Shown piece after piece: positions 48,875-59,708 of a stretch of 64,000 nucleotides of DNA. Source of the stretch: Malania oleifera. Its lineage: Eukaryota; Streptophyta; Magnoliopsida; Santalales; Ximeniaceae. The translations under genes were made by a program, and so were the position numbers. Each line of letters opens with the position of its first letter. Position 1 is the first letter of the stretch. Where the stretch lies: contig NC_080417.1 of assembly GCF_029873635.1 (NCBI RefSeq), forward strand, positions 31,856,214-31,920,213. Reading direction: 5' to 3'. A model generated the notes under the pieces. It did no database searches, was not told where the DNA came from, and worked only from the letters and a program-made list of their open reading frames with translations.

Positions 48875-49296
48875 AAAGAATTTTTTAATGAATGGGTTAC
48901 AACTTGTGTGTCCCGATAATCACAGCTCCCCATCTTCCCATGATTCTTTTTCTTTGAAGACCTTAGAATTCCTGGATCTGTCTCATAATTTTTTGTATTC
49001 ATCAAATTTTCTTCTCGTGTTTCCTCTCTATCCAATGAATAATCACAATCATTCAACTTTAATTTTCCTTTATCAACCATCACTCCCTCACCTTCAAGAG
49101 CCAAAACTTCTAACACAATATCACACTAACCATCTTCCACTTCCATAGACAGGACATTATTCACCATATTGGCAATCGTATTTTCGGTACGATAATCATC
49201 TGTGGTATCACAAGCAACTACCTCTAAAGAGATAGTTTGAAAAGCAGTGACAACACCATGCGAATCAGCTTCACAATCAATCTCCTCACATATTTC

Positions 49297-50010
49297 CTAA
49301 TTTTCCAAAACATCATAATTGAGCTCCTGATTCATCGTCTCATGCAGTTCCTCAACAACGAGATCCGCTAGCCTTTGTTTAAATTCACCTGAATCTGAAG
49401 CCCCTCCTTGATCGAACTCTGTATTCGCCTTAAGAGGTTCTTTATTCAAAACCTGTTTCGAAAGACTCACTTCTCTCCCTTTTGACGCTCTATTTCTCTT
49501 ATCATATTTTTTTTGGAGCCAATACAGGTTTATCCATTCTCTCTTCCATCTTCCCATCAGAATAACGCACACCCACCCTACAAAATGGCGAAGTATGTCC
49601 CTACCTATGACATTTAGAACAATAGAACCCAGGTTTCTCGTACTTGACTTTTTGCTAAATAATTCTATTAGCTGAAACAACAATGGGAAATCATAGCACT
49701 GATTTCATCAATAAATCCACCTTCACACACATCCGAGCCTCCAACACCCTGGTCTTGTTCAAAGTTGCATGATCAATACCCAAATATCTACCAAACCTAG
49801 TCGCAAAGATTTGCAAGCATTTGGAACGGAACAGATGAAGAGGCAAACCTGGAAGAAAAATCAATTAGGATGCAAAAGGAGGTTCCTTTTGCAGCTCAAA
49901 ATCCTTTGTCCAAACCAAATAAATGAAACAGTGCCCCTACCAAAATTCTCCCTTCTCGAGACCATGCATGCATAAAGTCACATTCACTCCTCAATTGCAA
50001 TAGCACATGC
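49297..50010 (-). pseudogene. L1 ORF1: DUF4283 end and zinc knuckle
   Basis: From 50010 leftward the minus strand reads HVLLQLRSECDFMHAWSREG and, with shifts, KEPPFAS and FLPGLPLHLFRS, RYLGIDHATLNKTRVLEARM and CVKVDLL, typical of the plant L1 ORF1 RNA-binding region. A zinc knuckle follows near 49620-49575: C-S-K-C-H-R-stop-G-H-T-S-P-F-C, with all four metal ligands kept but a stop within it. The rest (49297-49560) is Lys/Glu-rich. ORF1 binds element RNA. Confidence 0.82.
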
Positions 50011-50106
50011 TGTAAAGACTTGAAAAATAATAATAATATTATTAACTAATTAATTATTATTATTAAATTGAATTAATGAAATAAATAATAGGATGAATAT
50101 ATAAGT

Positions 50107-50170
<64 letters not shown>

Positions 50171-52534
50171 GTTTATGATATTTTATATATATAGGTTAAA
50201 GTAGATATAATATTATTATAGTGGTTAGTGGTTAGTATTACTATTGCATGCAGTCTTTAATTTCAAAATTGAATCTTCACTCTTGCAAAAGCCTCACGCC
50301 CTCTCTCTCCCCAACTCTCCTCCATGGCCACCTCTCTCTCTCTCTCTCTCTCTCTAAAATTTCTTGGCAAATATTCAGCTGATCAGAAAACTAAAGGTAC
50401 AGTTGGATTCTTATCTCCGTTACCGACATTTCTATCGGAGTGAATTTGTCATGAGAGCAACGTAGGCACCACTCCTGGGGTAAGGTAAACCCTCACTTTT
50501 TTACTCAATTTCTCCTTAGATCTTCAGCTAAATCGACGATCGGGCACCACCACGAGGTCCTAGTCTCGATAGTCGTCATTTTAGTCAGAGTAAATTTTTA
50601 ATTTTGGTTTCCTAGGCATCACTCCAAAGCGAAAGTGAGATTTACGGAATTAAGTAAATTGGTTATATTTGATAGTTCAATTATTTATTTGGAATGTATG
50701 GGCCTAGGAAATGTTAAAATAGTATTTTATTTAGGGTTGATTTAATTGAACTAGGATTATTGAATCAAGATTCGGGTGAACATCGCAGGCATCGTTTTGG
50801 GGTCCTTGTTGACGTAGTTCAAGAAGCCAAGTAAGGGGGAATATATATTAAACCAGGATTTTATGAACTAAACATATAAAAAAATGGATAATTTATGTAT
50901 ATGTATACGTTTTCTCATTAGTTAAAAATACTAACCGTTTAAATTATGATTTCTGAGCCTAGGACTATTTTATTACTTATATATATGTGAAAATGAAATA
51001 ATGAAAGTGAAATATTTTTGAGGATAATTATGTAAGAAAATAAAGGTATATTTTCAGTATATGAATGTTAAATGTAGATTAGCTTATTTTACAGGAAATA
51101 TATGAATTTTACTGCTAAATTGTGTGGCATGAGTAAAATGGAAATTCTGTGTAAATTATGTTATATGTATGAGATGCAGGTTATATAGGAAATGCAATGA
51201 GAATGAAAATGTGTTATGAATTATGCTGCATGTGATTGTTAATGTAACCATGGGAATAATGAACAATCGAAAAGAGTTATAGACTAACTGATGATAGCTG
51301 AAAGGAGCTGTAGTAGCAGGCTAGCGCATATCTATGTGGACTAACTAATGTACAACTGAAGGTGCTGTAGTACGAATGCAAGGGAAATGAAATGAAAATG
51401 AGAATGAAATGGAATGTGAATGATATGGAAATGAAATGTGAAATGTAAATGATGTAAAATGGGAAGGAGTCACGTAAAGTGAAATGCTACGAAATGTAAA
51501 AGCAGAGAACATGAACAGATGAGAAATACAAAATAAATGACAAACAGAATAATGTATTATGGTATTATCAGTATTTATGCTAATATAACATGGTACGAAT
51601 TATGGGCGGGGTAAACTCTTCGCCCGAAAGCTTGCTGAGAAAGGCGAGTGCCCTAGTAGGTATCAGATGTAGCAGTAGGCTGCATAACGTATTAGGGGAG
51701 AGAAAAATTACTTGTATGGGCGGGTAAATTTCTTTATTCTCGGGAGCCTTCGCTGGTAAACCTTTGTATGAATAGTGTGAGTACGAGATTACTTTTTCAC
51801 TTGAGAGCTTACTGAGTAAGGTAAGTGCCCTGATATGCTTCAATTATGACCATGGGTTGCCTAAAGTATCAGATCAGAGGGGTGTTACTTGTATGGGCGG
51901 GTAATCATCCCAATCCTTGGGTATTCTCATGGGTAAAATACCTTGCATGTGCTTTGACTAGGCTTAGGAAATGATTTCAGAAATTATGTTAATGATTTGC
52001 AAATGATGAATAATATGTTATTTACAAACCTGATGTTGGCCACACGCTGATTTAATATATTATTTCTTCCCTTACTGAGATGCATCTCACCCAAATACAA
52101 ATCTATCTTTTTGAGGACCTCCACGTGATCAAGCTTAGAAAGCTCAGAGCTGTTATAGCTTTTTTCAGAAAAATGGTATAAACTTGTGATGATATTTTGG
52201 GTTGTATCTAAGTTTTAAGCTTTATGTTTTATGTTTTAAGTCTTCTGAGAAATGGATGGTTGTGAATACTAGATGTTGGAGATATGTATATATGTGGATA
52301 CAGGTGAATGAATGGTTTATTTTAAAATGTAGATAGATATAGAAAACTCTGGTATTTTATTTTTGGATTATTGTATTTATGTTTTCTACTTCATAAATGA
52401 TAATAGAATGTCAGGTATTAGGTAAATAAATGAATGACGTGGCACCCGGGTCCCACCATGGGTTCGAGGCGCCATGAAGCACGGTTTATTGAGTATAACG
52501 CACTGGACCGGGTTTTCGGGTTCGGGGCGTTACA
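50011..52534 (+). repeat. Gypsy 5' LTR with microsatellites
   Basis: It begins TGTAAAGACTTG and ends GGGGCGTTACA, followed by the primer site TGGTATCTGAGC at 52538 (tRNA-iMet type). It contains TA and TG dinucleotide runs (50120-50168), a CT run (50332-50354) and repeated GTATGGGCGGGTAA blocks (51715, 51890). Its start and a TTACTGAGATGCATCTCACCC block near 52072 are similar to the solo LTR at 31427-33422, so the two belong to related families. Confidence 0.88.
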
Positions 52535-52883
52535 TTTTGGTATCTGAGCAATAGATTTTGGGTTCTGCAAACTTAGGGATGATTTATACCAAAGTATAGG
52601 AATTAGTTAAGATGAGGATACTAGATGGATAGGTTAGACATTAAGAAGTATAAGATTTTGTTTTGTAGTTTAGAGGCGGAAATACGTCGACTATTTCCTA
52701 TGATTTTTCTGAAGTAGTCGATAGCCTTAGAAAAGCCACGATAAACCTTAGATAATTTTGTTTCTGAACTGTGAGATTGATCCTTATATGGAGAACTTGG
52801 ATGTATATTGGATTTAAATTTAATAATTGTGTTATTAGAATTATGATATGGGATTCTTAACTCTTTCTTGTCCTATTTTCAAG

Positions 52884-53836
52884 ATAGATCCTAGGAATGA
52901 GGATGTAGAGGCTAAAGGAAGAGATGATGCGGAGACTTCCAGTGAGGAGGACTTGGATACCTCCATAATGCTGAGGGGTATAGCCAGACAGGTCAAGGCA
53001 GAAATGAGGAAGAATCCGAGAGAGTAGAAGTGTCCACTTGCAGGTCAGGCCTGCAACATCAAGGAGTTCATGAGAATGAATCATCTGGCCTTCGTAGGAA
53101 GACCTGATCTAGTGGTTCCAGAGAATTTGGTACAAGAGATAGAGGAGATCATGGTTGTACTCGACTGCATGGATGACCAAAAGGTTCATTATGCCGTATT
53201 TAAGATGACCGGAGATGCAAAATGCTGGTGGCTTTCTGTGAAGCTACTATAGGAGCAGAGGCTGGTAAAGATAACACTGACCTGGGAGCGATTTAAAGAA
53301 CTATTCTTTGCTAGGTATTTCCCTTTATCTATTAGTGAGGAAAAGATTGAAGAGTTTACTAATCTGACCCAGGGGGATATGACCGTTGGGAAGTATGCGA
53401 CAAAATTTGTGGAGCTATCTCGCTTCGCATTGTTCTTGATCCCGAAAGAGCCAAAAAGGCCAGGAAATTTGAAAAAGGCTTGAGACGCAGAATCTACGAG
53501 CTGGTGGTGGGATTCTAGGTCTAGAATTTCTCAGACTTGGTTGATAAGGTTTCGGTGCTGGAGCAGAGCTTCCAAAGCAGCACAGAGCCTACAAAGCAGA
53601 AGAAGAGGCTTGCACCATCCAGTTTTCAGGCTGAGGTCAGTTAGGGATCGGAGAAGAAAGAGAAGAACACAGTGTGTCCGAGACAGGAGACAAGGGATCT
53701 GGGTTATTCTGGTTATTAGGGTAATCAATCTTACTCCGTATGCCAGAAATATAACAAGAGACATAGGGGTGAATGCTGGTTTGGGACTTCTAATTGTTTT
53801 AAGTGCGGTAAACCGAGGCATATCAAGAAGAATTGT
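52884..53836 (+). pseudogene. Gypsy gag with zinc knuckle, broken
   Basis: The reading starts at an ATA codon (52884) where ATG is expected before DPRNEDVEA. It continues with a Glu-rich segment and the gag core: [55 protein letters not shown] and [13 protein letters not shown] perfect CX2CX4HX4C knuckle lies at 53795-53836 (CFKCGKPRHIKKNC). Several in-frame stops and at least one frameshift exist. The lost start codon is notable. Confidence 0.87.
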
Positions 53837-53869
53837 TAGGAACCGTTGCCTGTTGTACATATACTTAAC

Positions 53870-54052
53870 CATCTCGGATTCAGAAAAAACAAAGGCTTGT
53901 TCACCATGAATCTCAACCGGATGTCTTATAGGGAGTTTAAAACCCGAAGATATATTAGGTGTGGAAGCCATAACTTGAGCAAAGGATTTAAAAAAAAAAC
54001 AGGCATCGGAAACCCCCACCAAAGGCGGTGCCAAAGAAGGAACAACCTCCAT
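53870..54052 (-). pseudogene. L1 ORF1: N-terminal part
   Basis: From ATG at 54052 the minus frame reads MEVVPSLAPPLVGVSDACFF, then KSFAQVMAS, IPIR-like LPIRHPVEIHGEQAFVFSES. This matches the start of plant L1 ORF1 (DUF4283: ...GEQAFVFSE). Beyond about 53870 the sequence is Gypsy, so this is the left limit of the L1 part. Confidence 0.8.
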
Positions 54053-54099
54053 AGCCAAACCCTAGTAGACCCCCACTACGAGTTCCAATAACCTTTCAA

Positions 54100-55009
54100 A
54101 ACTCTAACTTTTCATATGCTAGACAAATTCCTATATTGAAAATGTAAAAATAAAAACCAACCTCTTTGTGGAAAGATGTCAGCTTTGTGTGCAGTGGTGA
54201 CGCTGTTGTAAGGGGAGGTTCGTTGCTATTGTGAGGAGAGATTGGTGGCCTGAAATGCGGGTGGTTGGAGACGGTGCGAAGGAGAGGCTACTGTTGTTGT
54301 GGCTGTACGGCAGTCCCCTCGGTGTCTGTGAGTGGCGATAGAGACGACGATGACGACGACGACGGAAACAAAGAAGACATGCGGCGATGACGACCCCCTA
54401 TACGTGCAACGTTTCCTTACATGCAGGGTTCCTTTAAAGGAGAAACTGGGACAGTCGTGACAGAGACGGCGACTATAACAGGAAAGGCGTGCGGAAAACC
54501 CTCATATGGGCAGCGTTTCCCTACGTGCAGCGGTTCCCTATGTAAGGAGATTACGTGGCACTGGCTAGGGCGTCAGCATTGGAGTGGGGCAGCAACAACC
54601 TTTGCAATGGCAAGTGGCAAGTAGGCAGGCGACGGTGCAAGACGAGATACTCCTCTGCAATGATGGGGCAGGCGATGCTATTTATGACGGGAGGTGGCAC
54701 GGGAGGCGAATGGCAGTAGACCGCGGTCGTCAACGTCAGACGCTGCGACGTAAGGAATCCCAAAACGCTGCGACATTGGAGGCGGGCAGCGACAGCCCCT
54801 GCAACGACAGGCGTTAGGACGACAGACAAAGTAGTTTGTGTGGCTATGGAGATGTTGAATGACTGGTAACGGAGAAGGTGAGGGTCGAAGCATGAGGAGA
54901 GAGTGGTTTGATATGGCTGCGGTAGGGTAGGAAGGTTAGAGGTGGAAGAGGATGATGGCTAAGGGTGGCCGTGCGAGAGGCTAGCAGCAGACGACGGTCG
55001 GCTAGGGCC
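54100..55009 (-). other. GC-rich 5' UTR of the L1 element
   Basis: Lies between ORF1 and the 16-bp target duplication, and is clearly richer in G and C than its surroundings, with CGTCGTCGTC and GTTTCCCTACGTG-type repeats. Open frames here on both strands (54421-54893) have low-complexity composition and no domain. As the outermost 5' part of a near-complete L1, it probably holds the internal promoter. Confidence 0.7.
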
Positions 55010-55050
55010 TACTCAAATAGAATCCATATATGTATTTATTTATAAATATA

Positions 55051-57184
55051 TAAGAGTTTGGAATTTTTTCCGAATTTATCATTTTTTTTAAAAAATATAT
55101 TAAATAATACCTTTTTTGGGAAAATAATTCCCAGAATAACTCTGACGTAATCTTGTTACTTGAAGTAGTGAGATTTGCCACGTGTCATTTCGGGAATTAT
55201 TTTCCCAAAAAAGATATTATTTAATATATATTTTTAAAAAAATTGATAAATCAGGAAATAAATTCTTTTGTGTAATAAATCAGGAAATAAATTCTTTTAA
55301 TATATTTTTTAAAAGAGTGATAAATCGGAAAATAAATCTTTTGCATAATAAATTATTCTGCGTAATAAAACAAAATTTAATTCTTTCTCTTACTTTTGGA
55401 ACAATAAATTTTTGAAAAAAGAAAATTCCTATTTAATTATATCTATTTTTTTCTATTTAATATATTTTTGAAATTTTTTTTACTTAAAAGTATTGTTTTG
55501 TTTACTAGATTTAAATATTCTTTTTAGAACGATTTAGAAATGGGATAAGTGTGAAATATTTTTATTTAGTTTGCCTTATATCAATATAGAAAATGTATAA
55601 ACGATACCCATTTCTCTATTTGGTTCATAACAAAAATAAAATTTTTACATAAGATTCTCATGAGTTGTATGAAATTAAAATTTTCATATTTTGTGAGCAT
55701 AAAGATAAGAGTGTCACATTTTTTAAAATTTTATATTCCTCAAAATATAAAAATTGCCATCATATATGGCTTGCTAATCACTAGTTATATGTAAAAATAA
55801 ATATCATGAAGACTTTAAAAAAAATTAAGGGTCTATTTAGTTATGGAAAATATTTTTAATTTTTATTTTTAGTTTTAAAAAATATTTAAAAAATAGCTAA
55901 TTTTTTATTTTTTAGAAGTTTTTTCTAAAATAAATTAACAGTATAAAAAATTTGACACTATTTTCTTGTAGAAATAGTTCTATTTTTATTTTTTAAATAA
56001 TTAAAAATGACATTTTTTAATTTTTTAAATTTATATAGAAAAGGTAACAAATATTTTTTTTACTATTTTTTAGATTTCTAACTCTTGTTTGGTTAATTAA
56101 GACTTGAGAGCATGTACTCATATATTAAATTTTGATTTGTGAATTCAAATCCAAAATTAGTGATCAAAACTATGTATTATATAAATTACTTTTTTTAAAA
56201 AAAAAATTACTTTAAAATTTATTTAAAAATCTAAAATTACAAATAAAAAATTATTTTGACTTTTAAACAAAATATTTATTTCTAACTATTTAATATGAAT
56301 CTTAAAAACTAGAAAATCAATTAAAATTTTATAATTTTTAAAAAATAAAAAATAAAAATATTTTCCACAACTAAACTAGGGTGGTGCTTGATAATTGGGA
56401 CTATAAGAATTGAAATTGAAATAATTGATTCTCATTCCCAATGTTTGCGTATTGTAAATCTCATTTCAATTCCGCATGCAAAATGATATTTCCCCTTTTG
56501 TCTATATTTTGATTCTTACCTCTTACTCTAGAATCAAATCTTGATTCTTGAAAACACAATATTTATTATAATATGACAATTTATATATAATATATATTAG
56601 ATAAATTTTAAAAATAATATTAATATTGTGATATCATCATTAATATTTTTATTATATATAATAATATTATAGCATATAAAAATTTATAGAAAGTATAATT
56701 CAATTTGAATGTGACTCCTGTCAATCAGTGTTATTTTTGTTTCATTTCCTTTATGTACTAGTAATACCATTATCCTTCATCGAGACAACCAAATCCAGGC
56801 AAACTAACGCATTTTTACCCATGACTAATTATGGAAAACTAATGCGTAATAAAACATGTGGCAAATCTCGCTACCATAAAAGAATTTATTTCCCGATTTA
56901 TCATTTTTTTAAAATATATTAAAAAATTAATTTCCCGATTTATTACGCAGAAGAATTTATTATGCAGAATAATATATTTCTTGATTTATCATTTTTAAAA
57001 AATATATATATTAAATAATATCTTTTTTAGGAAAATAATTCCCGAAATGACATGTGGCAAATCTCACTACTTCATGTAGCGAGATTACGTCAAAATTATT
57101 CTGAAAATTATTTTCCCCAAAAAGGTATTATTTAATATATTTTTTTTAAAAAAGGATAAATTCGGAAAAAACTCTAAGAGTTTG
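55051..57184. mobile_element. Long-TIR element B (55061-57174) with perfect 10-bp target duplication
   Basis: TAAGAGTTTG lies at 55051-55060 and 57175-57184. The ends are GAATTTTTTCCGAATTTATC (left) and the complement of GGATAAATTCGGAAAAAACTC (right), and the arms pair for more than 120 bp, including ATATATTAAATAATACCTTTTT, GGGAAAATAATTCC, TGACGTAATC and the ATCTCGCTAC hairpin. The 2114-bp interior is AT-rich, non-coding, and holds a MITE-like insert at about 55829-56381 and partial second copies of the arm near 56840-57000. The end sequence and duplication length match elements A and C. Mutator-like elements usually make 9-11 bp duplications, so I place the family there provisionally. Confidence 0.88.
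55829..56381. mobile_element. MITE-like insert in element B
   Basis: The left edge GGGTCTATTTAGTTATGGAAAA and the right edge TTTTCCACAACTAAACTAGGG are inverted repeats, related to the Tourist-like MITE at 11279-11899. The interior is AT-rich. Target duplication is unclear. Confidence 0.5.
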
Positions 57185-57753
57185 TATTGCCTGTGACCTT
57201 TTCCCCATTAATTATATATGCATTTTTTTTATAAAGAAAAAATATATTTTTTAAAATAAAATAAAAATTAAAATAGATGGCTATGTTTATTGATTAGGCT
57301 GTAAAACTACAATATTGTTACCCATTCATAAATCATAACTTTTAACCAAAGGCCAAAACCCTCATGCAACTAGGTGGTGTGTGTGAGCCCAATCACACCA
57401 ACCTTAATGTTACTGTAGTTTTGATTCAAGTGTCTGAGTGAGTCAAATATACTTGCAAATCACAAGCTACATAGGTTGACTTAGTTTGTATCTTGATTCA
57501 ACTTCGTTATGTTCAAATTTGAGTCAAGTTGAAGCTACTTGAGTAGTTTGATGCATCTAGTTCGAATTTTATAATATTAATCATGAACTTAATCGAGTCT
57601 AATCGAGCTTTTGCAATTTTATTATTTTTATATTATCTAAGTCCATATATTTAATATTATATATACATTATATTGTTTTATATTATTTTTATATAATTAG
57701 TATTATTTTTGTAATACCTATTAAGGTTTTTTTCTTGATTCAGCAAATTAAGC
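57185..57753. other. Spacer between elements B and C, no gene seen
   Basis: AT-rich, with no ORF and no recognised repeat. Confidence 0.4.
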
Positions 57754-58171
57754 GCAAGAAGACGAGTTTTTTCCCCTTTTATCTTTTTTTTTAAATATAT
57801 TAAATAATATCCTTTTTGGGAAAATATTTTCCGAAATGACTCTGACGTAATTTTGCTACTTGGAGTAGCGAGATTTAAGCAAATCTCGTTATTTGAAGTA
57901 GCGAGATTTGCCACGTGTCATTTCCATAAAAAAAAATTATTTAATTTATTTTTAAAAAATAATAAATCTGGAAATAAATTATTCTGCATAATAAATCGGG
58001 AAATAATATATTACGCAGAATAATTTATTTCCCGATTTATCATTTTTTTAAAATATATTAAAAGAATTTATTGTATAATAAATTGAAAATTTGAACTTTA
58101 TTTTAAATTACCAATTTTAATTGTACCTAAAGTTAATATATATATATATTGACACAACAAATATTATTGAC

Positions 58172-58208
<37 letters not shown>

Positions 58209-59380
58209 TGACAGTTTGTTAAAGGGAAAAAAAATATAACGTTTAAAAATATTATTCATTTTTAAAAAATGTTTAAAAATAATAATATATATTTAGAGTT
58301 TGAAATTTAAATTATGAATATGATTTTTATGTATTTGTACAAAAAATAAATTTTTTTTTATAATTTTACCCAAATTTAAATTTGACTCTCGAATTCAAAT
58401 TCCCAAATATAATTTTTTATTTTAATTATTAACTGATTTTTTATGATCGATGAATAGAAAAAATCAAAGTAAAAAGTCGATTCTTTTTAAGAGACAAAAA
58501 AAAGAAAAAGAAAAGTGTGTTGGCTTTTTTGAGGTTAAATATTCTTAAGTCAAAGATTTGTATAATTAATGTATTTATTTGTGGATTCTAATTATGTGGG
58601 ATACTTTTTCTAAGACTACTTCATAAGTGTTTTCACTTATTGTTTTGTTCAATTAATAAAAAAAAATGAGAGAATATTAAGATATGATAATTATGTATAT
58701 ATTTATTATTTAAAGTAAAGATGAATTATCTTTATTATAAGAGATGAGAAAAAAAAATGTTAAAGACTCGCTTAGTCGTGGAAGATATTTTTTATTTTCT
58801 AATATTTAAAATTTTAAAAAGTTATAAAATTTAGCTTTTTAAAAAAAATATTTTGAATATACATATAAAAAAGGTATAAAATTGGGTGTAAATACCCATA
58901 AAATATAATAAAGAAAAGAAATTGGAAAAAAAAATTTTTGGCTAAGAAAGGAGAAAAATCGGTTATGATTTTCTGGAGAGGAGAGAAAACCGGTGACGAT
59001 TTTGGGGATTTGTCGCGGGACGGTAAATAAAAACCATTTCAAACTCTAAATAATTCTCTTTACATTTTGTTAATTTATTATTTTGACTCTAAATATAAAA
59101 ATATATATTTTAAAAAAATTATTCTGTGTAATAAATTCTTCTGCGTAATAAATCGAGAAATAATTTATTACGTAGAATAATTTATTTCCCAATTTATCAT
59201 ATTTTTAAAAAATAAATTAAATAATATATTTTTTATGGAAATGACACGTGGCAAATCTCGCTACTTGAAGTAACGAGATTACGTCAGGATTATTCTGAGA
59301 AATATATTCCCAGAAAAGATATTATTTAATATATTAAAAAAAAAAAAAAAGATAAAAGGGGAAAAAACTCGCAAGAAGAC
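57754..59380. mobile_element. Long-TIR element C (57764-59370) with perfect 10-bp target duplication
   Basis: GCAAGAAGAC lies at 57754-57763 and 59371-59380. The left end GAGTTTTTTCCCCTTTTATC and the right end GATAAAAGGGGAAAAAACTC are perfect 20-bp inverted complements. Inside them both arms carry ATATTAAATAATATC, a GGGAAAATA block, GACGTAAT and the hairpin; the left arm has two hairpins in a row (57849-57910) ending GCCACGTG, the right one at 59253-59280 next to ACACGTGGC. The 1607-bp element has no ORF with a known domain. It includes several TTATTACGCAGAATAATTTATT blocks and a TA microsatellite (58174-58204). Confidence 0.9.
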
Positions 59381-59664
59381 AGTTCCCCAGCTCCCCTTTG
59401 GCCCTTCCCCATTATCGCACTGTCGCACAGCGCACAGCACAGCTATAGCCTAGCTGACGCACCACCTCTTTCTCCTTGCATTATCGGCATCAGCCAGCAC
59501 CTCCTTCAGTGTTGCCAGCATCGCTTCCTTCACGGCTACACCGCACACCCTCCTCTCACCCAAGCTCCCTGACCAGTTGTGTGATTCCTCACACGGCCAG
59601 CCTCCCAGTCTAGCAGTGCCGTGCTTCCTCCTGCGGCAGTCTCCAGACCAGCTGCGCACCTTTG

Positions 59665-59707
<43 letters not shown>

Positions 59708-59708
59708 G
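59381..59708. other. GC-rich block ending in a CT microsatellite
   Basis: This 330-bp stretch is far richer in C than its surroundings and ends in about 18 CT units (59669-59705). It looks like the leader of a plant gene or of another retroelement, but no coding start or splice pattern could be confirmed. Confidence 0.4.

Larger units (their letters stand above)
50011..53850 (+). mobile_element. Truncated Gypsy retrotransposon: 5' LTR and gag only
   Basis: A complete 5' LTR (50011-52534) is followed by a primer site and a gag gene (52884-53836), after which the sequence switches to L1 ORF1. All of pol and the 3' LTR are missing. Part of L1 ORF1 (roughly 30-40 codons) is also absent between the two sides, so a deletion has removed the 3' part of the Gypsy element together with adjacent L1 DNA. 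No 5-bp duplication remains. Confidence 0.85.
42314..55025 (-). mobile_element. L1-type LINE (42330-55009), minus strand, with perfect 16-bp target duplication
   Basis: TACTCAAATAGAATCC is present at 42314-42329 and 55010-55025. On the minus strand the element runs from a GC-rich 5' UTR (55009-54100) through ORF1 (54052 to about 53850, then 50010-49297), ORF2 endonuclease (48874-48200), RT (48260-47410 and 45242-43660), zf-RVT and RNase H (43647-42853), to a 3' end with a poly-A tail (T17 at 42331-42347). A solo LTR (45243-47409) and a truncated Gypsy element (50011 to about 53850) lie inside. Without them the LINE is about 6.7 kb, near full length. Stops and frameshifts show it is dead. Confidence 0.93.

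Noticed and set aside
49769-49975. 68-codon plus frame
   Set aside because: Antisense of the L1 ORF1 DUF4283 region.
53531-53860. Apparent continuation of L1 ORF1 on the minus strand
   Set aside because: This part of the frame is the antisense of Gypsy gag, including its zinc knuckle; only 53870-54052 is L1.
54421-54893. Several overlapping 67-92 codon frames on both strands
   Set aside because: GC-rich low-complexity sequence in the L1 5' UTR; no motif, and stops are rare only because of base composition.
59450-59707. 85-codon minus frame starting with an Arg-Glu repeat
   Set aside because: The repeat is the translation of the CT microsatellite; the rest has no domain.
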